Shown: positions 10,639 through 21,869 of the stretch, one piece after another | Layout: every line of letters begins with the position of its first letter | Numbering within the stretch: position 1 is the stretch's first letter | From: Neckera pumila | Taxonomy: Eukaryota; Streptophyta; Bryopsida; Hypnales; Neckeraceae | NCBI GenBank assembly: GCA_963969595.1 | Contig: OZ018408.1 | Span: forward strand, 13,141,823-13,205,822 | Reading direction: 5' to 3' | DNA: 64,000 nt | The notes under the pieces: generated by a model | Seen by the model: the letters and a program-made list of their open reading frames with translations, nothing else | Database searches by the model: none | Told to the model about the DNA's origin: nothing | Position numbers and translations under genes: made by a program

Positions 10639-12270
10639 CTCGAGGCCCTAAAAGGAAGCAGGTTACTTATGGTCTGTTATCCATAAGGCGGTGGCAATTA
10701 ACCCCTAAAGCCTTGAACATGCTTTTTTGGGCAGCTCATTACAAGCAAAGTTTTTATTTTTTTTCTTTCAAATTTTCATACAACATTTTCCCGAGGAGTA
10801 GCATTAAGGACCAACAATTTTCATAACTTTTGACTACATGATTAAAAAGTTATTGCATGATATGTCATTTCCATTGCTTGGCGGGCAGCCCGGGCAGCAA
10901 AAAAAACTTCTTCAAAATCACTTTTTAATAAAATAAAAATTTGAAATTGGTTCTTTAGATTTATATGCAGGTGGGAAGCTTTGAATCATTCCTTTTGGAT
11001 CTATGAGTCAAAAGTTATGAGGATTCTTAGTTTGAGGGTAGTTATGGAATCTTAACTCTAAAATAAACTTTGAAGTCCTTTATTTCACTCAATTTTCAAT
11101 ATTTTTGAAAAAAAATAAAAACATTGGGCGTAGATTGTTTCTTACAACATTATAACCGTTGAGATTGGCATTTTTCAATTCCATAAATAAATTCTTAACA
11201 ATTTAGTGTTTTGAATCATTCTCTACCTCTTCCTACTTACTATTTTTTTGCTATATGTTGTACAATTCTAAATGATCTGAATTTATTCAAGCATGTATCC
11301 AACTTGTCTAGGAAAATGAATCCAAAGAGTAACCACCATTTTGGACATTTTTTCATACAAATGTGACCTTGTGAAGGGCAGCTGCCCGTCTTTTTGCAGG
11401 GACAAAAAAAGGATTTTTGTCAATTTCAAACGCTATTATCTTGCAATTTGCATAGTGGAAAATGCTGAAATTTTTTCCACATCTTCTTAAACAAGTTTAC
11501 TACAAGTTCCTATGGTTACATGTGTCCAAAAATGCTTTTTTTCTAAAATTTGGCACTAGTATTAGAAATGGCAGTTTTGGAGCGTTTTTGGTGAAAACAT
11601 AATCAAAAACCTTTAGGGGTTAACAGTTGGCGCGCTCAAATTTTTCCCGATATCGACGCTTCGTGCTTGTGTTGTGATAGGGGCCTGGAGGAGACGATTC
11701 TCCACAAGTTCATTGAGTGTACATCGAGCAGACTTGCATGGAACTTTGCCCTTACAATCCTCTATTTGGCCTTGGCAATCCTACTGGAAGCAAGCTGAGA
11801 GCCTCCTTTAACATGGAAGCAGTGCTTGTTGGGGTCGGTGCTCTCCAAGAAGCTTAAATCAGGGACAAAGATTTGGTCGTTGATAAGGGGTTCAATAGTT
11901 TGGTTTTGCTGGATACGTCGCAATGACTGGGTCTTCAACCAGGTAGCATGGCTGCAAGCCAGACTTGAGCAGGTGATTTGGGAATCCACACTTGACCATG
12001 GGCGGACGAATTGGCTTTGAATGACGATCTTGTGTGAGCGGTATCCAGACAAGTCCCACAAGTTTATCAAAAAGTTTGACAACACATGGCTTCGGTCATC
12101 ATTCTTTGGTTCATGAAATGGAAGAACCATTTCGTAGAACTTGAAGAAACCCGCAAGCGGGTTCTTCATGTAATTTAGTTTGTATTTTTCTTTGGCTGTT
12201 TTCCTCCAGGGCCTTGCCCTCGGCTTCCGCTGTTTGTTCTCTAGAAATAAATTCCGGGTTTCAATAAAAA
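10639..12270 (+). mobile_element. 5'-truncated LINE insertion with 15-bp target duplication
   Basis: The repeated target AAAGCCAAAAAATCT lies at 10624-10638 and 12271-12285. The insert ends TTTCAATAAAAA, an A-rich 3' end as expected for target-primed LINE integration. The coding part in 11640-12030 reads SCLCCD...ETILHKFIECTSS, a zf-RVT zinc-binding pattern typical of the C-terminus of plant LINE ORF2, then IVWFCWIRRNDWVFNQ, also usual there, with a stop and frame changes between. The insert was later hit by A2 (10702-11619). Without A2 about 710 bp remain, so this is the 3' tail of a dead element. Confidence 0.8.
10702..11619 (+). mobile_element. TTAA element, subfamily A, copy A2 (918 bp), nested in a LINE
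   Basis: TTAA flanks at 10698-10701 and 11620-11623; ends CCCCTAAAGCC...CCTTTAGGGG. It is collinear with A1 but clearly diverged, closer in places to the 47748 copy. It sits in the 5' part of the LINE, which itself sits in copy C, so it is the innermost layer. Confidence 0.9.
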
Positions 12271-12521
12271 AAAGCCAAAAAATCTAGTCGAGCAAGGTGC
12301 AAAAAAACTTTGTTTTCTTCACTTCAAATGCAAATATCTTACAATCTACATAGACAAAGTTTTTGAAATTTTTTTCACACAATATTATACTAGTCTAGTA
12401 CAAGATCCTACAATTAGATATGCAAAAATAATAATTTTTAAAGTTTATTTCTCTTTGCAATAGAAATGGCAGTTTTGAGTGGATTTTAATGAAAAAATGC
12501 CATGGAGACTTTAGGGGTTAG

Positions 12522-12997
12522 ACAATCCTAGCTTTTATAAAATCATGTTGTCAATTGGAAGAGGATTTGCAGTACAATCATGATTTGAATACCACATAAA
12601 TAAATCATCAATCTCCAAACTCCTAATGAATCACAAGAAGTTATAATCCAAACACGTTGTCAAACGTAAAAAGGTAATGGAAGGCAAGAGTCTCTTTTAA
12701 TAACATTGCTTTTTTCTTTTGTTTATGGATGTATTGAAACTTCAAAATGAATCATTCATTTAGTCATAGAGCACTCATGAATCATATTAAACTAGGGTTT
12801 GTGACATGGTTGTTGCTCCTTCCATCTGAACCTACAAGAATTGGTTGGTGAGGATTTTTTTTTTCTTATTTTGAAATTGAGAAATCCTAAGATGCCTTCT
12901 AAGTAGTCCCTTTTGCATGTTTTTATGTACAAAAATTGTGGTACATGCAAGTTAGATTTTTTGTATAAAATAAGCTTTTCTATTGATGTAGTACGTA
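12522..12997. other. Intergenic AT-rich stretch
   Basis: No supported gene or element between copy C and the CACTA-like element. Confidence 0.4.
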
Positions 12998-13297
12998 CAC
13001 TAGAAGAAAAACGTGTCCGACACAACCGACTACTATGCAATTAGTGTCCTATGCAACTAGTGTCCTATACAACTATCTTGTGACTGTAATCCTCTCTCTT
13101 AGCACCAAATCTAACTTAATTGTTTTATGTTTTTGTTTTACAACATTGATACATTGTTTTAGTCGCAAAGAAGTCAATCTGTAGTTGCAAAAACTGACGA
13201 GAAAATAACTAGAAACTGTAAAATGAACAAAGTTGTTTACTAGTCACTTTTTAGTCGCTTTCTAGTTGTACACTAGTTGTTTCTTAATCATTTCCTA

Positions 13298-13460
13298 CAC
13301 TACTAGAAAATTCAACTTTTCTATTGATTTGGTTGCATAGATTTGATTCACTTTTTCTGTTGATTTGGAGAGTGATTTGTTGATTTGGATAGAAATCAAT
13401 AGAAAAGTGAACCAAATGAATGCGACAAAATCAACAAAAAAATTGAATTTCCTAATAGTG
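13298..13460 (+). mobile_element. 163-bp CACTA-ended palindromic MITE
   Basis: The left end CACTACTAGAAAATTCAA is mirrored by TTGAATTTCCTAATAGTG at the right, and internal inverted blocks (TTTTCTATTGATTT and AAATCAATAGAAAA) make most of it foldable. No clear target duplication. Confidence 0.65.
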
Positions 13461-13776
13461 AAGCTAGTTGTTTTTTAGTTGTTTCCTAGTTGCTTCTAAA
13501 GTTCATTCCCATTTGTCTTATATCAATTGTCCCATATCAATTGTAAAGACTACCATTAGATTGGACATATAAGACTTGTAAGTTGTTGTAGTCTTATGCA
13601 ATGAATTTTTTTGATTTAATTCTAGAATTTCTATAATTTGTAGATTTCTACAATCTATAGAAATAAAATGATATTTAAAATCCAAAAAAAATTTAAAATC
13701 TATAAAAGTGTAAGGTTTCCTAAACCAATGAAATCTATTAAATACCAATATTTGAATTTTTGAAATCTAGGATTAA

Positions 13777-14698
13777 CCCCTAAAGGACCAAGGTGATTTT
13801 CCTATCAAAAACCATTCAAAACTGTCATTTCTATTGCAAAGAGAAATGAGCTTTAAAAATTGTTTTTTTTGCATATCCAACCATAAGATCTTACACTTGA
13901 CTCGTATATAAGTATGTGGAAGAAATCTCAGAAACTTTGACCACGTAGATTGCAAGATATGCATTTAAAGTGAAGAAAACAAGTTTTTTTGCACCTTGCT
14001 TGACTAGATTTTTTGGCTTTGATTCTTTTTAGCTCCTTTTTTTTGCACTATGAACTTTGATTTTCTACTTATATATGTTAAGTAGTTGAATCAAGAATCT
14101 CCCAAAAAATTTAGGATAAAAAACACTTAATTTTCACTCATTAAGAAATTGTTAAGTAGAGGTGGGTTCAAGATTGAAGAAAAAACTAAATTGTTAATAG
14201 CATTTCGATGGAATTGGATCACAATTATCCCAACGGTGAGATTATTTTCGCAAGAAAATCTAACTTTGTCTAACAATTTCTTTTGAAAAATTCTAAAAAC
14301 TGCATTGAAAAACGAATTCTACAAGTTAATTTTTCAAAAAGATGCTTAAATTGCCCAAAAAACTAAGATTGTCCATAACTTTCTCATTGTTAGTCCAAAT
14401 TGAATGAAACAAAGCTTCACATGTAGAAAGAATATAGACTTTGAGAAAAAAATTTGAAAAAAGATTATTATTTTGACTTTTTGTGATTTTTTTTGGGCTG
14501 CCCGCCGAATTCCATTTTTGCTTATTGTGCCATAACTTTTGCTCCCGGGCATCGATTAAAATAAAAATTATGTATTCACAAAGCTCTCGCAAAAATACAC
14601 AACCTCAAAAAATCCCAAAAAATATTACTAAAAATTGAGAGAGTAGGAACCTACCCGGACCTAATTTTTTCCCCTGCAGGGACAAATGGTCTTAGGGG
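13777..14698 (+). mobile_element. TTAA element, subfamily B, copy B3 (922 bp)
   Basis: TTAA flanks at 13773-13776 and 14699-14702; left end CCCCTAAAGGACC, right end GGTCTTAGGGG. Collinear with the 16212, 17367 and 31711 copies. Its uninterrupted AAGATGCTTAAATTGCCC block is an empty-site reference for the S insertion at 19334. Confidence 0.9.
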
Positions 14699-15429
14699 TT
14701 AAGGTAGATTTGGAATTTTGAAATCTTGGAAAAAAGATAGATTTAAAATTCTACAATCTAGAAGAATGGTAGATTTGAAATTCAAAAATCTGGAAAAAGA
14801 TAATTATCAAAATTTGAAATCTATAAGTCAATTTAATTAATATTCTGAAATCTATAAGTTGCAAACAAGTTGCAAATGAGATGGTGTCCACTGTGACTAC
14901 AAGTCTCCCCAGAAGTCTCCAAATTATCACCAGTCACAAACCAGGCACAAATGTCCTATGCGACTGAAGAACAGTTGCATAGTGTAGTCGCAAAATCCCT
15001 CATTTCCTTCTAGTGGTAGTATATAGATCTTAGTATCAGAGAATGGGGATAGGAGGTGTATTACTAGAGAGAGTTGAGCTATTTTTTGCAATGGGCTTAT
15101 GCTCAAGATTTATTTTGTTGTGGTGTGTACAATATGTAGAACGGTGCCAATAGTGATTATAAGATGTTATATCTTTTAATCTTTTAATAAAAATTTATTG
15201 CATCAAGTTCTACAAATGACTACAAAACAACTCCATCATTTCTACATGAATCTTCAATCTTAACTAAGTCATTGTTGCAATAATTGTTGCACAATAATAT
15301 TAGCATCCAGTGACTACATAATGACTAAAAATGATTGCAAGTTGCACAGCGAAGCTCAAGATGTCACTAAAGTTTTTTGCATCATTGACTATTGATATTG
15401 TTGTGATCAACTCAATTTCAACAAGTCTA

Positions 15430-15857
15430 CGGTAAAATCACCTATATCCAACCAAGGTTTGAAACCCAACCTGTAACATGCATGTATTTCCAATCAAAGC
15501 TGGAATAGGTTTACAACCAAAGATTGGAATGCTTTTTTTTCTCCTTTTCAAGGTTGGAACTAAGAATGTCATGACACATGTCCTAAACTGTTATAAAGTA
15601 TACAGAAAGTAGTGAGTAGGAAAGTAGTCTTTTGATTGATCAAAATTGGAAGACTCTAAACATTGGGTATGGGTTCGAACTACTTTTTGGCTTCCAAAAA
15701 TCACAGTAATTTCAGTTTTGGAAATAAACATACCAAAAATTTACAATTCCCATATTTCCTATCTTCCTACTTGTAAAAAAATTTGCATTGCTTCATACTG
15801 TTCACGATTTGTTTCGAAACTGCTTAAATGATCGGGTATGGGTGCAGCTACCTTACG
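15430..15857 (-). mobile_element. Diverged relative of the 43663-44085 MITE
   Basis: It shares, in reverse orientation, the ATATCCAACC, AAGGTTGGAACTAA and ATGGGTG...CTACCTTA blocks with 43663-44085, and its length is close (about 425 bp). The left terminus is degraded. Confidence 0.5.
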
Positions 15858-16211
15858 GCTCCAACAATTCTTAGCTTGTATACGAAATATGAACAACTAA
15901 TTAAAAAATAGTTGCAACAAGATGTATTATAGATGTTTTTATAACAATAAAATAAGTAAACCTCAAACAAAAAAGACAACAATATCAACCATATGCCCCT
16001 CAAAGACAAGCCCACAATCTGCCAGATCATACAAGTTTGAAGCATCATTAGTTGCACTGTAGTCAGATTGCAGTCACACTCCAATCCCATTGTAGTCACA
16101 AATTAGTGATCATAAACTAATATAATAAAAAATGCCAATGTCACATCAGAATGTACTGTCATCTTTAATTGTTGAGTAGATGTGTTGAAGTGGTGTAACG
16201 CACTATATTAA

Positions 16212-17135
16212 CCCCTAAAGGACCGGTTGTCCCCTCGGGGGACAATTTGGGTCCGGGCAGGTTCCTACGATCTCAATTTTTAGTAATTTTTTTTGGGATT
16301 TTTAGAGGTTGTGTATTTTTGCAAGATCTTTGCGAATATATAATTTTTATTTTAATTGATGCCCGGGAGCAAAAGTTATGGCACAATAAGTAAAATTGGA
16401 ATTTTGCAGGCAGCACAAAAAAAATCACAAAAAGTCAAAATAATTTTTTTTCAAATTTTTTCCTCAAAGATTATATTTTTATCTACATGTGAAGCTTTGT
16501 TTCATTCAATTTGGACTAATAATGAGAAAGTTATGGACAATCTTAGTTTTTCGGGCAATCTAAGCATCTTCTTGAAAAAATAAGTTGTAGAATTCATTTT
16601 TGAATGCAATTTTGAGAATTTTTCAAATTTTTTTGTTAGACAAGGTTAGATTTTTTTGCTAGAACAATCTCGCCGTTGGGATTATTGTGATTCAATTCCA
16701 TCTAAAAGCTATTAATAATTTATTTTTTTCTTCAATCTTGAACCCACCTCTACTTAACAATTTTTTAATGAGTGAAAATTAAGTGCTTTTTTTCCTAAAT
16801 TTTTTTGGTAGATTCTCAACTCAACTACTTAACAGAAATAAGTAGAAAATCGAAATCAGTAGTGCAAAAAATTTGATCTAAAAAGATTCAAAGCCAAAAA
16901 ATATAGTCAAGCAAGGTGGGAAAAAACTTGTCTTCTTCACTTTAAATGCATATATCTTGCAATCTACGTGGTCAAAATTTTTGAAATTTCTTCCACATAT
17001 TCATATACTAGTCAAGTATAAGATCTTACGGTTGGATATGCAAAAAAAACAATTTTTTAAACTCTTTTCTCTTTGCAATAGAAATGACAGTTTTGAATGG
17101 TTTTTGGTAGGAAAATCACCTCGGTCCTTTAGGGG
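16212..17135 (-). mobile_element. TTAA element, subfamily B, copy B4 (924 bp)
   Basis: TTAA flanks at 16208-16211 and 17136-17139; ends CCCCTAAAGGACC...GGTCCTTTAGGGG, a 13-bp perfect terminal inverted repeat. Just inside the left end lies the palindrome TTGTCCCC-TCG-GGGGACAA (16227-16245), retained in other B copies. This is the best reference copy of the subfamily. Confidence 0.92.
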
Positions 17136-17139
17136 TTAA

Positions 17140-17337
17140 CATCCCCATGTGAAAGCTCAATTGATGAAGTTCTATATAAGCCAATGGCCATGAAAAAAAT
17201 TCCTTAAATTTCAGATATGACTTGTCCTTAATGAAAGAAGGTCCTCAATTTGCACTCGTTGTAGTGTTGTACATGTCATGTACAACTAAAAAGGTAATTG
17301 TAAAAGTAATTGTACAATCCTTCATTTTCTTCTAGTG
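17140..17337 (+). mobile_element. Right end of a decayed CACTA-like element
   Basis: The last 30 bp, ending TTTTCTTCTAGTG at 17337, match the right end of the 12998-15015 element. Related TGTAGTC-type pieces upstream (near 15300 and 16040) suggest the body began around 15.2 kb and was later filled by the 15430 and 16212 insertions. The left terminus was not found. Confidence 0.45.
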
Positions 17338-17366
17338 ACTTGAATAAGGTAAATCACCTTATTTAA

Positions 17367-18288
17367 ACCCTAAAGGTCCAAGGCCTTTTTTCTGCCAAAA
17401 AACACCCAAAACTGTCATTTTTTTTAGCAAAGAGTGAAAAAAACTTAAAAATGTTTTTTTTGCACATATAACCGTAGGATCTTGCACCTAACTAGTATAA
17501 GAATGTGTGGAAAAAATTTCAGATTTTTTGACCGCACAGATTGCAAGATATCTATGTTCAAAGTGAAAAAAACAAAATTTTCAGCACATTGTGGGAATGG
17601 ATTTTTTGACTTTGAACATTTTTAACCTAAAACTTTTGCACTACAGAGTTTTTGGCTTTAAATGTTTATAGTGGAGAATTGAGTTGAAAATCTACCAAAA
17701 AAAAAAGAATCCAAAAAAACTAAATTTTCATTATTAAAAAAATTGTTAAGTAGAAGTAGGTATGACATAGAAGGAAAATCTAAAATATTCATATATTTTA
17801 GATGGAATTAAAATGCACTAATCCCAATGTTGAGATTTTTTTGGAAAGTAATCAAACCATGCCAAAAAAAAAAAATTGAAAAATTTGAAAAATTGCATTC
17901 AGAAATGAGTCCTACAAGTTATTTTTTTCAAAAAGATGCTCTAATTGCCCGAAAAACAAGAATGTCCATAACTTTCTCATAACAAATCCAAATGAAATGA
18001 ATCAAAGCTTTCTAGATAGAAAAAATAATAGTCTATTAGAAAAAAAATACTAAAAATAAAAATAAAAAAATTGCAAAATTTTTGCGCTGCCCGCTGTCCC
18101 CTGTTTTGAGCTTATTTGGTCATAAGTTTTGTTCCCGGGCACCAATTGTGAAACAAATTATATTCCCACAAAGCTAATCAACTTTTCTACCTCCAAAAAA
18201 AGTTAAAAAAATCAGGAGAAAATTTCAGCCCGTAGGTACCTGCCCAAAAACGCATTTGTCCCCCGAAGGGACAACGGGCTTTTAGGGG
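17367..18288 (+). mobile_element. TTAA element, subfamily B, copy B5 (922 bp)
   Basis: TTAA flanks at 17363-17366 and 18289-18292. The first base is A instead of C (ACCCTAAAGG); the right end is CTTTTAGGGG. Collinear with B2. Non-coding. Confidence 0.88.
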
Positions 18289-18292
18289 TTAA

Positions 18293-18760
18293 AAAACACA
18301 TCTGCCCATTTATAAAACACATTGTGATGGGGTTTAACTCTAGATGCCACATGGATCAAACCACATCATGTGACACATAGGAAAATCTTTGGATGTATTT
18401 TCTTTGTATTATTGAGCAATTTTGTCTCAAAAAACTCTATTCTTTGTAATTATTGTAATTATTGAAGGACGAATAAGCGATTGCCACTTGGCATTCTTTA
18501 TGTTCACTAACTTGTGCAACTTGTGCCTACAGTAAGTTAGCAACTCATATTTGACCTCGTACTTGAACTCATATTGATCACTTAAGCTTTGATTTAGCAA
18601 TTTGGAAATGCTTCTAAGATTATTTTGATTTGTTCAAATAATCAAATTTCTGAATCAGCACATGCAATGTTCATTACTCAATCCAATGATATTATGATTG
18701 TCCTCATACCATTTATACTTTTCATAGAATGGTAAGTAGAAATGGTCATTATAAAACACA
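18293..18760. other. Intergenic, nothing recognised
   Basis: AT-rich sequence without a supported gene or element. Confidence 0.4.
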
Positions 18761-18764
18761 TTGG

Positions 18765-20464
18765 ACCTTAAGTCCCAAGGTCTTTTTCTCATAGAAAGTC
18801 ACTCCAAACTGATGCCATTTCTATTGCAAAGAGCAAAAAGTTAATTTCTTTTTTCCATATCAAATTGTAGGATCTTGCACTAGAATATAAAAATGTGCGG
18901 AAGGAATTTCAGAAACAATGATAGCATAGATTGAAAGATATTTGCATTTAAAGTGAAGAAAACAAGTTTTGAGGCACCTTGCTTGCCTAGATTTTTGGGT
19001 TTGGAATCTTCTTATTCTAAAACTTTTGTTCTATTGATTTTGAATTTTGAATTTTTTATATTGAAAAATTGAGTTTGAGAGTCTAGGAAAGAAATTCCAA
19101 TAAAAGCACTTGATTTTCAATCTTTAAAAAACTGTCAAGTAGAAATAGGTTCAAGATTTATTGAAAAAATAAATTTTCTAATAGCTCTAAGATGAATTAA
19201 AACACAATAATTCCAATTGTGAAATTATTCTAGCAAATAACTTTAACCCCATCTAACAATTGTTTTTGAATAACTGTTAAAATCGCATTAAAAAAATGAA
19301 CTCTGTCTATTCTTTTTTCAAGAAGATGCTTAGGGGTGAATGCAAGAAACACTTGTACTATTTTTTTGTCACTTTGCATGCTGATTTGTTTTTTAGGCAT
19401 AACTTTTGAGTATTGAATCCAAATGATTTAAGATTTATAGGGAAGGTGCTCATGACCACTATACATTTTGCCTAATTTTTTGGCAATTTTGAAATTTTTT
19501 TTACTAAATAAAAATAGCCCCCGATTTTATGTCACAAATTCCAATTTGGAGGTTTTAAGCACTATTTAGTACCCAAAAAATCGAATTTGGAACTGAAATT
19601 TGGATGAGATGGTCTTCTAGTAGACTTCTAGCTCCTCAGGAGAGGGATTTAAAAAAAAGTTAATTTTGTGTAGTGTAGAAGTCTACAAAGTGAGCTTCTT
19701 TTTGCTTGCATTTCAAAACACATAAAACATTATTTGGGTGGTTTTTTTGCTGAATGACCATCTCCATAGAGCTGTTGCAAATGGCCAATTTTTATTTTAT
19801 TTATTTTATTATTTTTAACTAATTAAAGCATCAAAGTGTCTATTTTCTTGAGATTTGGCACTTTCTAGTTCTCCCACTTAGAGAATTTTTCTATGCTTTT
19901 CCTTTCCAGGATTTCTTCATTTTAAAGGTATATACATTGGCCATATTTAAAAAAAAAATTAAAATTATTTTTCTATGCTTAAAATACTCCAGAAAAAAAG
20001 CATCAAGTAGTGAAAATGCAACAAATAGTACAAGTGTTTCTTGCATTCACCCTTAGATTGCCCCCAAAACAAGACTATTGATAACTTTCTCATCACTAGT
20101 CCAAATATAATCACATATAGCCAAAAATATAATCTTTGAGAGAAAAATTAAAATTAAAAAGTTTACATTGAACTTATTCAATGCGTTGAAGTGTGACTCA
20201 AATGTATTTCTGGATCTTGTGGTCATTTTTGAATTTCTATTTTTTGTGATCTTTTTTGTGTTGCCCCTCAAATTGCTTTTTGGACTTAAGGTAGCATACC
20301 TTTTACTCCCGGGCTCCAATCAAAATAGAAATTATATTCCCCAAAAGCTAATGTCATATCCTATTTTCAAAATAAAATTTCAGAAAATCATGTCAAAAAT
20401 TGAGATCATATAAGCCTAATCAAAATTCCAAAAGTCCATTGCAGGGGCTTTGGGACTTTAGGGA
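18765..20464 (+). mobile_element. Old subfamily B copy (B6) with degraded ends, interrupted by S1
   Basis: It begins near ACCTTAAGTCCCAAGG and ends GACTTTAGGGA. Internal blocks are collinear with other B copies, but both flanks have decayed (TTGG and TTGA). The S element at 19334-20052 interrupts it; the host without the insert is about 977 bp. Confidence 0.7.
19334..20052 (+). mobile_element. S-family element S1 (719 bp), 4-bp target duplication TTAG
   Basis: Ends GGGTGAATGCAAGAAACACT...AGTGTTTCTTGCATTCACCC are perfect for at least 20 bp. TTAG flanks both sides (19330-19333, 20053-20056). The intact target is visible in related copies (AGATGCTTAGATTGCCC at 32318). No coding capacity seen. 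The superfamily is uncertain. Confidence 0.88.
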
Positions 20465-20638
20465 TTGAATTAAACCAACCAAATTTTGTTCACTACCCAC
20501 TTCCTTCCCAAAAATCATCCAAATCCGTTCATTTTCTGACAAAATCATTGCATTAATGCCAACAAGGAGTAACGTGCCAATCTTTTAATAATGAATACTT
20601 AAGTACCACTAGATACATGGAAAAGTGGTTATGGGTTG

Positions 20639-20849
20639 CATTAGAGAAAATTTGGGCCCTGTGGAGGGCTATTTGACTTTCAGTCAAAGTGCAAATGTAT
20701 ATACATATTTGATCGCCAATCTGATGGGGCATGAAAGCTGACTTCTACTAACAAGATTCTCTATGAGTTAGTTTGGACTGATATTTTCTCCATATGCACA
20801 TTTTCATGCAATTAAACGGCCTTCTAAAGGACTGAAGTTTTCTCTGATG
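20639..20849 (+). mobile_element. D-family element (211 bp)
   Basis: Starts CATTAGAGAAAATTTGGGCC and ends TTTTCTCTGATG, an imperfect terminal inverted repeat shared with 33883, 36782 and 62912. A GGAGGGC block follows the left end, as in other copies. Target details cannot be resolved here. Confidence 0.65.
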
Positions 20850-21039
20850 GTTTACAGGACGTTTTTGGCTCCACTCTATAAGCGGTTTTGAAATTTCAGG
20901 GCAGACCACCCTAAAAATTCAGAGAAATTACAGTTTTAATTCCACTTGGGTTTGACTTGTGAAACAAGCACACATCTCTAAGAAAAAATGTGGCTCTAAA
21001 AAAATATGTGGCCCTCTTAGAGTTGGCCCCAAGATATTC

Positions 21040-21790
21040 CGATTGTGAATCAGGGTGCCGGTAATAGGCTTGTCTACCTTATGGGCTTCCCGGACACCTG
21101 CTAGTATACACTGCCATATCACTGGGGTCAAGGAGACCCCTGACCATTGTCTTGGGAATTGTTCTTGTGCTCGCAAATTCCGTCTGGAATTACTTCCGTG
21201 AGTTCCGTCAAGTTTCATTTCTCGAGACTTGATCATCACCTTTCATGGAGAGAGATGATCGCTGATACTCCAGCAGATAATTCTGACCACGTAAACCCCC
21301 ACCAGTGAGAAGGCATTTCCCCGGCGTCGGAAAAACGCAGTTGCATCGGAGGTGATGTCATGCACTAGCTCTGTCATCTTCTGGAGAATCTGGTGCGCTC
21401 GCAATAACAAAGTCTTCAACAAGGATAACACCAGCCGGACTCAAATTTACTCTCAAGCTTGGCGTCACACTAGCTATCGATCATTGCGTGTATGGCCCGC
21501 AGGAACCATATTTCTTTCCTACGACCGCTGTTGAAAACAAAACAGAAAAAGACGTTTTTGAGAAAGAGTTCTCCGCCAACTGGTGTCGTAATAGGACTTT
21601 TTGTTCCGGGATCAGAGTCTCCTCTCTCCCGAGTGGAATTTCACGTACTTCCCCTCCTTTTATCACTCTGGCCCGCCCTCAGGAGGAGGACTGATAGTCT
21701 GTACTCCTTCTCTGTTTTTTGTTTTACACGGTGTCTTTTTCAAAGTGAAAGAAAAGAAAAGAAAAGAGCATTTTCTATATTTTCTGGGTT
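21040..21790 (+). pseudogene. LINE ORF2 3'-terminal remnant
   Basis: Plus-strand translation near 21105-21200 gives CHITGVKETPDHCLGNCSCA, the zinc-binding zf-RVT pattern. Near 21360-21430 it gives IFWRIWCARNNKVFNK, the tryptophan-rich segment that follows it in plant LINEs. Stops and frame changes separate them. A 3' tail with repeated AAAGA units (about 21742-21765) may be the LINE terminus. Confidence 0.65.
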
Positions 21791-21869
21791 TAAATGCTTT
21801 CAAAACTACGGGTCAAACTGGCGCCAGAAATGTTTCATGCATCTGCAAAAACTAGGACTGGTGTAGATT

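Larger units (their letters stand above)
9032..12517 (-). mobile_element. Subfamily B element (copy C) with TTAG target duplication, broken by two insertions
   Basis: Perfect TTAG flanks at 9028-9031 and 12518-12521; ends CCCCTAAAGTTCC...GACTTTAGGGG. It is interrupted by B2 (9577-10488, at a TTAA inside the body) and by a LINE (10639-12270, with a 15-bp duplication). Its own parts, 9032-9576, 10493-10638 and 12286-12517, add up to 923 bp, the normal family length, and are collinear with 16212-17135. The target is TTAG rather than the usual TTAA. Confidence 0.9.
12998..15015 (+). mobile_element. Non-autonomous CACTA-like element with two nested elements
   Basis: Starts CACTAGAAGAAAAACG and ends TTTCCTTCTAGTG, with a 3-bp GTA duplication outside (12995-12997 and 15016-15018). 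CACTA termini and a 3-bp target duplication define the CACTA (En/Spm) superfamily. Subterminal pieces such as TGTCCTATGC recur at both ends. It contains a 163-bp MITE (13298-13460) and B3 (13777-14698); the host proper is about 930 bp with no transposase. Confidence 0.8.

Noticed and set aside
20053..20319. Minus-strand frame of 88 codons
   Set aside because: Lies in the right part of the old B6 element and is not open in other B copies.
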